Assembly: GCF_000455825.1 (NCBI RefSeq)
Contig: NZ_ATAO01000239.1
Span: 1 to 64,000, forward strand
Direction: 5' to 3'
Origin: Microbacterium maritypicum MF109
Lineage (GTDB): Bacteria; Actinomycetota; Actinomycetes; Actinomycetales; Microbacteriaceae
DNA length: 64,000 bases
Below are positions 58,702 to 64,000 of this stretch, in pieces (within the stretch, counting starts at the first letter, position 1; each line of letters begins with the position of its first letter). A model generated the notes under the pieces. It did no database searches. It saw only the letters and a program-made list of their open reading frames with translations, and was not told the origin of the DNA. The position numbers and the translations under genes are program-made.

Positions 58702-60435
58702 TTAGTGGGCCTCTCGCTCGCCGGGAGCCGTCGTGGCGAACTCCGCAGCCTCCGGGTGATTCAGGTCGAACGCAGGCCGCTCGCTGCGGATGCGCGGGAT
58801 CGACGTGAAGTTGTGGCGCGGGGGCGGGCAGGACGTCGCCCACTCGAGCGATCCGCCGTAGCCCCACGGGTCGTTGACCGTGACCTTCGGCGCCTTGCGG
58901 GCGGTGATCCAGACGTTCAGGAAGAACGGCAGCATCGAAGCGCCCAGGATGATGGCACCGATCGTCGAGACCTGGTTCTGCCAGGTCCATCCGTCGGCCT
59001 CCGAGTAGTCGGCGTAACGACGCACCATGCCGTCGACGCCCAGCCAGTGCTGGATGAGGAAGGTCATGTGGAAACCGATGAACAGAAGCCAGAAGTGCAC
59101 GTAGCCGAGACGCTCGTTCAGCATGCGTCCGGTCCACTTCGGCCACCAGAAGTAGAAGCCGGCGAACATGGCGAACACCACGGTTCCGAACACCACGTAG
59201 TGGAAGTGGGCGACCACGAAGTACGAGTCGGAGAGGGCGAAGTCCAGCGGCGGAGCCGCGAGGATGACACCGGTCAGACCACCGAAGACGAACGACACGA
59301 GGAACCCGAGAGCGAAGACCATCGGAGTCTCGAAGGTGACCGACCCTCGCCAGAGGGTACCGATCCAGTTGAAGATCTTCACACCCGTCGGCACGGCGAT
59401 CAGCATCGTCATGAGCGCGAAGAACGGCAGCAGGACCGAGCCCGTCACATACATGTGGTGAGCCCACACCGCGACCGAGAGAGCAGCGATGGCGATCGTC
59501 GCGTAGACGAGGGTCTTGTATCCGAAGATCGGCTTGCGGCTGAAGACCGGGAAGATCTCGGAGACGATACCGAAGAACGGCAGCGCGATGATGTACACCT
59601 CGGGGTGACCGAAGAACCAGAACAGGTGCTGCCAGAGCAGAACGCCGCCGTTGGCCGGGTCGTAGATGTGAGCACCGAGGATGCGGTCGGCTGCCGCGGC
59701 GAAGATGGCTGCGGCAAGCACCGGGAACGCCATCAGGATCAGGAGGCTCGTGATGAGCGTGTTCCACGAGAAGATCGGCATGCGCCACATCGTCATGCCG
59801 GGGGCACGCATCGTGATGATCGTGGTGATGAAGTTGACGGCACCGAGGATCGTTCCGAATCCGGAGATGCCGAGACCCACCATCCAGAGGTTTCCACCCG
59901 CACCCGGCGAGAACGATGCCCCTGCCAACGGCTGATAGGCGAACCACCCGAAGGATGCCGCGCCCTGCGGGGTGAGGAAGCCGGCCACCGCGATCGTGGA
60001 GCCGAACAGGAAGAGCCAGAAGGCGAAGGCGTTCAGACGCGGGAAGGCGACGTCAGGGGCGCCGATCTGCAAGGGCAGGATCGCGTTGGCGAAGCCGGCG
60101 AACAGCGGCGTCGCGAACATCAGCAGCATGATCGTGCCGTGCATCGTGAACAGCTGGTTGTACTGCTCCTTGGTCGGGATGATCTGCATACCCGGCGCGA
60201 ACAGCTCGGCACGGATGACGAGTGCCATCACACCGCCGAGGAGGAAGAACATCACCGACGCGATCAGGTACATGTACCCGATGGTCTTGTGGTCGGTGGA
60301 GGTGATCCACTTGACGACGATGTTGCCCTTCTGCTCGACGCGCGAGGAGCTCATGAGAGCGGCCTGGCGTGCGGGCAGAGTCTGGGGACGCGAGCGGGGA
60401 GACTCGTCGGTACGGGGAGCTTCTGTGGTCGACAT
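58702..60435 (-). CDS. ctaD: Cytochrome c oxidase subunit I
   Basis: Catalytic heme-copper subunit of the aa3 oxidase, 577 residues, 12 helices. The CuB-ligand and cross-linked Tyr motif is FGHPEVYI (about 260), and further His ligands appear in WAHHMYV (about 310) and VVAHFHYV (about 395). It pumps protons while reducing oxygen to water. It lies 3 bp after ctaC and 3 bp before ctaF, in a tight operon facing the qcr operon. Confidence 0.97.
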   Translation of the reverse strand: MSTTEAPRTDESPRSRPQTLPARQAALMSSSRVEQKGNIVVKWITSTDHKTIGYMYLIASVMFFLLGGVMALVIRAELFAPGMQIIPTKEQYNQLFTMHGTIMLLMFATPLFAGFANAILPLQIGAPDVAFPRLNAFAFWLFLFGSTIAVAGFLTPQGAASFGWFAYQPLAGASFSPGAGGNLWMVGLGISGFGTILGAVNFITTIITMRAPGMTMWRMPIFSWNTLITSLLILMAFPVLAAAIFAAAADRILGAHIYDPANGGVLLWQHLFWFFGHPEVYIIALPFFGIVSEIFPVFSRKPIFGYKTLVYATIAIAALSVAVWAHHMYVTGSVLLPFFALMTMLIAVPTGVKIFNWIGTLWRGSVTFETPMVFALGFLVSFVFGGLTGVILAAPPLDFALSDSYFVVAHFHYVVFGTVVFAMFAGFYFWWPKWTGRMLNERLGYVHFWLLFIGFHMTFLIQHWLGVDGMVRRYADYSEADGWTWQNQVSTIGAIILGASMLPFFLNVWITARKAPKVTVNDPWGYGGSLEWATSCPPPRHNFTSIPRIRSERPAFDLNHPEAAEFATTAPGEREAH

Positions 60436-60438
60436 GGC

Positions 60439-61341
60439 TTACTCCCCTCCTTCCTCGGTGTCGGTCTTCGGGGTGGTCCCCGGAAGGTTCGAGAGACGGT
60501 CGTAGGCGCCGGTGATGTCACCGGTGTTGCCTTGCTCCTCGAGCGACGCGAGGTAGGAGTCGTACTCGCTCTGCGAGACGACCTTCACGTTGAAGAGCAT
60601 CATCGAGTGGTACTCACCGCAGAGCTCGGCGCACTTGCCGGCGTACTCGCCCTCACGGGTGGGGATGAACGACCAGGAGTTGTCCTTCCCGATGAACATG
60701 TCCTTCTTGTACAGGAAGTCGATGATCCAGAAGGAGTGGATGACGTCGCGCGACTGAAGGTTGATCGTGACCTTCTTGTCGACCGGCAGCACCAGTGTCG
60801 GCAGCTGCGCCTGATCGATGTTGCCGTCCTTGTCGGGCTGGGCCTGGATGCCCATGGTCCACACGGCGTCGGAGTTGTCCTTCTCGTCACCGTCGTACTG
60901 GAAGTCCCACGCCCACTGCTTCGCGATGGCGGTGATCTCGACGTCGGGCTCGTCCCACTTGGCCTCGATCTCCGTCTGATCGCGGGCGGTGAAGAAGAAC
61001 ATGCCCAGAACCAGGATGAGCGGCACGATCGTGTAGAAGATCTCGATCGGCATGTTGTAGCGCATCTGCACCGGGAGACCGGTCTGGCCCTTGCGACGGC
61101 GGTAGGCGATCGCCGCCCAAGCCATCAGGCCCCAGGTGATGATGCCGACGGCGAGAAGCACGATCCACGAGTTGACCCAGAGCGACGAGACACGCTCGGT
61201 CTGGTTGGTGGCCGCGGGTCCACCCTCCACGAAGCCCGGAAGAAAGCCGTTCAGCTCGGTGGGAGAGCATCCCGCCAGGGCCAAGGCTGCCGCAACTCCC
61301 ACAGGGAGGGCGGCCCAACGAAGGCTGCGTTTCGAGGGCAC
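60439..61341 (-). CDS. ctaC: Cytochrome c oxidase subunit II
   Basis: CuA-bearing subunit, 300 residues. It has a lipoprotein signal (ALALAGC, Cys25), two membrane helices (about 55-78 and 98-117) and a C-terminal cupredoxin domain with the CuA motif CAELCGEYHSMM. AVWTMGIQAQ and HSFWIIDFLYKKDM are family text. GTG 61341 (MPSKRSLRW) with AAAGGT upstream is preferred; an in-frame extension of 12 codons is possible. First gene of ctaC-ctaD-ctaF. Confidence 0.96.
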   Translation of the reverse strand: MPSKRSLRWAALPVGVAAALALAGCSPTELNGFLPGFVEGGPAATNQTERVSSLWVNSWIVLLAVGIITWGLMAWAAIAYRRRKGQTGLPVQMRYNMPIEIFYTIVPLILVLGMFFFTARDQTEIEAKWDEPDVEITAIAKQWAWDFQYDGDEKDNSDAVWTMGIQAQPDKDGNIDQAQLPTLVLPVDKKVTINLQSRDVIHSFWIIDFLYKKDMFIGKDNSWSFIPTREGEYAGKCAELCGEYHSMMLFNVKVVSQSEYDSYLASLEEQGNTGDITGAYDRLSNLPGTTPKTDTEEGGE

Positions 61342-61433
61342 GATGCACCTTTCAGATCGCGAACAGAGCACACCCAAGTCTAGGGCAACCTCACACCTGA
61401 TTCATGCCATCCACGCAGGTTGTGGAACCAGAA

Positions 61434-61464
61434 CGGCCGCCGTCACCGATGGTGACGGCGGCCG
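61434..61464. terminator. Terminator of the Fe-S carrier gene
   Basis: A perfect 14-bp stem (61434-61447 with 61451-61464) around a 3-base loop, 18 bp past the Fe-S carrier stop. Confidence 0.85.
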
Positions 61465-61481
61465 AGTCGGCAGAGCGAGGA

Positions 61482-61844
61482 TCAGTGGAAGCTGTCGCCG
61501 CAGGCGCAGCTGCCCGCTGCATTGGGGTTGTCGATCGTGAACCCCTGCTCGGAGATCGTGTCCTTGAAGTCGATCGCCGCACCGTCGAGGTACGGGACGC
61601 TCATGTTGTCGATGATCACCTCGACGCCGTCGAAGTCGACCGTCTCGTCGCCCTCGAGATAGCGCTCGTCGAAGTACAGCTGGTAGATCAGGCCCGAGCA
61701 TCCGCCCGGCTGCACGGCGACACGCAGACGCAGGTCGTCGCGGCCTTCCTGCTCGAGGAGGTTCTTCACCTTCGTGGCAGCAGCGTCGGTCAGGGTGACG
61801 CCGTGTGCGCGGGTGGTCTCTGGGGAGAGTGTGGTGTCGCTCAT
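61482..61844 (-). CDS. erpA: A-type iron-sulfur carrier (ErpA/HesB family)
   Basis: A 120-residue Fe-S cluster carrier delivering clusters to apoproteins. The three cluster cysteines are in GGCSGLIY (about 49) and CACGDSFH at the C-terminus (about 114 and 116). AAGGAG stands four bases before ATG 61844, settling the start against an in-frame extension of 29 codons. It lies beside respiratory genes that need Fe-S centres, and a TAGAAT box lies about 45 bp upstream. Confidence 0.95.
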   Translation of the reverse strand: MSDTTLSPETTRAHGVTLTDAAATKVKNLLEQEGRDDLRLRVAVQPGGCSGLIYQLYFDERYLEGDETVDFDGVEVIIDNMSVPYLDGAAIDFKDTISEQGFTIDNPNAAGSCACGDSFH

Positions 61845-61914
61845 GTCGCTCCTTGTGACGGGCCGCAGATGCACGGCTTCTCGGATGATTCTACCGCCGC
61901 AGATGCTGTGAGGC

Positions 61915-63318
61915 TCAGAGTTCCGCCTCATTCATGCGGGCCAGCAGCAGCGCCTCGGTCGCGACCGCATGACGGAACGTTTCGAGGTGCAGCGACTCGT
62001 TCGGGCTGTGTGCCCGCGAATGGGGATCTTCGACACCGGTGACCAGGATCTGTGCGGCCGGGAACTCTCGCACCAGATCGGCGATGAAGGGGATCGATCC
62101 CCCCACGCCCAGATCGACCGGAGCGACTCCGTAGCCGTCACGCATGGCGTCGCGGGTCAGAGCGACCGCCCAGCCGCTCGTGTCCACCAGGAAGCCGTCG
62201 CCGAGATCGACATCCGAGAACGTGAGCTCTGCTCCGAACGGCGCATGCGCGCGAAGATGACCCTCGAGTGCGTCGTAGGCTTCCTGACCGGTCTGCCCGG
62301 GGGCGACGCGAGCGCTGATCACGACGGTCACCTCGGGGAGCAACGTGTTGGACGCCGCCGCGACGCTCGTGGCATCGATACCGATCACCGTGACCGACGG
62401 CTTGTTCCAGATGCGGCTGAGGATCGTCCCGTCACCGATCGGAGTGGTGCCGGGCAGAAGTCCGGCCTCATCGCGCAGAGTCGCCTCGGTGTAGTCCGGC
62501 GTCGGCGCATCGCGCTCCGTCATCCCCTCGACCGCCACCGAGCCGTCGGCGTTCCACAGCGTGGACAGCAGCGTGACGGTCGCCATCATCGCGTCGGGCA
62601 CCGCGCCACCGAACATCCCGGAGTGCGAGGCGTGGTCCAGGGTGCGCACGCGCATCGTGAAGCGCGCGTTGCCGCGGAGGGAGACGGTGAGACCAGGAGT
62701 CACGGAATCCCAGTTGCCGGAATCGGCGACCACGATGGCATCAGCGCGGAGCGCATCCTTGTTGTCGGAGAGGAACTGGGCGAATGAACGGGATCCATAC
62801 TCCTCTTCGCCCTCGATGAACATCGCGATACCGAGCTCGAGGTCATCGCCGAGCACCTCGCTCACCGCACGGATCGAGGCGATGTGCGACATGATCCCGG
62901 CCTTGTCGTCTGCCGCTCCACGCCCGTAGAGACGCCCGTCGCGTACGGTCGGCTCGAACGGCGGCGTCTCCCACAGGGCGTCATCCCCAGGAGGCTGCAC
63001 GTCGTGGTGCGCATAGAGCAGGATGGTGGGCTTGCCGTTGCGTGCCGCGCGGGTGGCGAGGACGGCCGGCTGTCCCTGCTCCTCGGTGCCCGGGATCGCT
63101 GCGCGGAGCACGCGCACCTCGTCGAAGACCCCCGTGTCCGATGCCAGGGCCGCCACGGCATCCGCACTGCGTTGCAGCTGGGTCTGATCGAACGCGGGCC
63201 AGGCCATACCCGGAATGCGAACGAGGTGACCGAGATCCGACAGCGCTGCGGGGATTCCGGTCGCCACCGCCTCGAGGACGGCGGCATCGGACTCACGGGG
63301 AGGAACAGGAGAGGTCAT
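61915..63318 (-). CDS. M20-family dipeptidase
   Basis: A zinc-dependent M20 metallopeptidase of 467 residues. Metal and catalytic residues are in LYAHHDVQPPG (about 100-110), YGRGAADDKAG (about 131-141) and IEGEEEYGSRSF (about 166-177); a dimerisation domain is inserted in the middle. Substrates are probably dipeptides or N-acyl amino acids. ATG 63318 follows TAAGAT by seven bases (leaderless). A longer reading upstream in this frame is antisense to the DUF3043 gene and is rejected. Confidence 0.93.
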   Translation of the reverse strand: MTSPVPPRESDAAVLEAVATGIPAALSDLGHLVRIPGMAWPAFDQTQLQRSADAVAALASDTGVFDEVRVLRAAIPGTEEQGQPAVLATRAARNGKPTILLYAHHDVQPPGDDALWETPPFEPTVRDGRLYGRGAADDKAGIMSHIASIRAVSEVLGDDLELGIAMFIEGEEEYGSRSFAQFLSDNKDALRADAIVVADSGNWDSVTPGLTVSLRGNARFTMRVRTLDHASHSGMFGGAVPDAMMATVTLLSTLWNADGSVAVEGMTERDAPTPDYTEATLRDEAGLLPGTTPIGDGTILSRIWNKPSVTVIGIDATSVAAASNTLLPEVTVVISARVAPGQTGQEAYDALEGHLRAHAPFGAELTFSDVDLGDGFLVDTSGWAVALTRDAMRDGYGVAPVDLGVGGSIPFIADLVREFPAAQILVTGVEDPHSRAHSPNESLHLETFRHAVATEALLLARMNEAEL

Positions 63319-63325
63319 GCGAGTA

Positions 63326-63331
63326 ATCTTA
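63326..63331 (-). promoter_or_regulatory. Leaderless -10 box for the M20 gene
   Basis: TAAGAT on the minus strand ends seven bases before ATG 63318. Confidence 0.5.
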
Positions 63332-63364
63332 AGGTGATCCCCCGCCGGCGAACCGAGGAACTCC

Positions 63365-63937
63365 GTGTCCACTACCCCTACCTCCCCTTCCACGAACGAC
63401 GACGCCCCCGAGACGACTGCCGTCGGCAAGGGGCGCGCGACGCCGACCCGTGCGGAGCAAGAGGCAGCACGTCGCCGCCCCCTGGTCGCCAACACCAAGG
63501 AAGCGAAGGCGGCCGCGAAGGCGGACCTCAATGAACGTCGTGCCCGCGCCCAGGCCGGCATGGCCGCCGGCGAGGAGAAGTACCTCCCCGTCCGCGACAA
63601 GGGCCCGCAGCGCCGTTGGGCGCGCGACTACGTGGACGCCGGCTGGCACCCGGCCGAGTTCGTGATGGGAGTGATGGTGCTGGTCATCCTCGCCTCGCTC
63701 GTTCCGGCCAACACGGTCATCTCGTTCTACGCCTACATCGTCATGATGGGCTACCTCGTCATCGCCATCGGCGGCATGGTCCTGCTCGGCATGCGGGTCA
63801 AGCGCAAGGCCGCGGCGAAGTTCGGCAAGGATCGCCTCGAGCGCGGCCTCGGATGGTACGCCGCGATGCGCGCGCTCCAGATGCGCTTCATGCGTCTGCC
63901 GAAGCCGCAGGTCAAGCGCGGCCAGTACCCCGACTGA
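63365..63937 (+). CDS. DUF3043 domain-containing membrane protein
   Basis: A 190-residue actinobacterial membrane protein of unknown function. A charged Ala/Arg/Lys-rich N-terminus (AEQEAARRRPLVANTKEAKA) precedes EEKYLPVRDKGPQRRWARDY, the hallmark of DUF3043, then two membrane helices (about 99-118 and 122-145) and a basic C-terminus. It starts at GTG 63365, divergent from the M20 gene, and overlaps the 3' end of a probable pyrD gene by 26 bp. Confidence 0.9.
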   Translation: MSTTPTSPSTNDDAPETTAVGKGRATPTRAEQEAARRRPLVANTKEAKAAAKADLNERRARAQAGMAAGEEKYLPVRDKGPQRRWARDYVDAGWHPAEFVMGVMVLVILASLVPANTVISFYAYIVMMGYLVIAIGGMVLLGMRVKRKAAAKFGKDRLERGLGWYAAMRALQMRFMRLPKPQVKRGQYPD

Positions 63938-64000
63938 GCAGTCCCCTGTTGATCTCGCGGCCCCAGAACGGACCGCGGTACAGGAAAGCGGTGTAGCCCT
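63912..64000 (-). CDS. pyrD: Dihydroorotate dehydrogenase (quinone), C-terminal fragment
   Basis: The minus strand reads GYTAFLYRGPFWGREINRGL and ends SRGTGRA before TGA at 63914-63912; the rest lies beyond the right edge. The tyrosine-phenylalanine-glycine-proline pattern matches the C-terminal end of class 2 PyrD, where the last helix follows the FMN phosphate site. It converges with and overlaps the DUF3043 gene by 26 bp. The call rests on only 28 residues. Confidence 0.6.
   Translation of the reverse strand, partial: GYTAFLYRGPFWGREINRGLLSRGTGRA

Noticed and set aside
57901-61383. 1160-codon open frame on the plus strand
   Set aside because: Antisense to ctaF, ctaD and ctaC; no recognisable motifs and biased composition.

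Overview
The window is chromosomal DNA of a high-GC actinobacterium, most likely a Microbacterium or close relative (Microbacteriaceae). This rests on the gene content and order: ClpP1/ClpP2 pair, RbpA, WhiA, actinobacterial QcrCAB plus CtaCDEF respiratory genes, trigger factor with an Ala/Lys/Pro-rich tail, many GTG starts, and many apparently leaderless genes whose -10 box (TANNNT) lies 6-7 nt before the start codon. The species call is inference. No rRNA, CRISPR array, insertion sequence, prophage or plasmid gene was seen. Two tRNA genes are present. No stretch longer than about 300 bases lacks a gene.

Layout. 1-6500: a phased TTGCAA box array, threonine degradation (kbl, tdh) divergent from a LysR regulator, M3 peptidase dcp, a GyrI-like protein and a Nudix hydrolase. 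6505-15750: proteostasis block (clpX, clpP2, clpP1, trigger factor) interrupted by a deoxyribose operon (SorC/DeoR regulator, deoC, two aldehyde dehydrogenases, the second lacking the catalytic half) and a small helical-repeat protein. 15815-16070: tRNA-Pro(TGG) and tRNA-Gly(TCC). 16211-17440: an unassigned membrane protein with an HEVGH motif. 17511-25995 (minus strand): uvrC, rapZ, whiA, sodA, gap, pgk, tpiA, secG, rbpA. 25995-38181: uvrA, a five-gene MoxR/DUF58/DUF4129 operon, a MarR regulator divergent from a small zinc-ribbon-like protein, a TfoX-like protein, uvrB, an MFS exporter and coaE.

38214-44883 is an apparent insertion into the usual rpsA-coaE neighbourhood: a coupled operon of an SsuBAC-type ABC transporter, acetyl-CoA synthetase, MetY and a CoA-binding protein. 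45026-51936: rpsA, three exported proteins of unknown function (one pair of less GC-rich, possibly acquired DNA), a 5'-3' exonuclease, a PHP-domain protein and trpD. 52129-61341: the respiratory chain, with ctaE-qcrC-qcrA-qcrB on the plus strand facing ctaC-ctaD-ctaF on the minus strand; ridA-like, GNAT and rhodanese genes lie between them. 61482-64000: an A-type Fe-S carrier, an M20 dipeptidase, a DUF3043 membrane protein and the 3' end of a probable pyrD.

The most unusual pattern is that three unrelated genes (kbl, acs, a GNAT acetyltransferase) each end in a short tandem repeat (12, 17 and 18 bp units, 4-5 copies) whose unit contains the gene's own TGA stop codon. Two give stacked in-frame stops; the third, with a unit not divisible by three, puts stops in all three frames.
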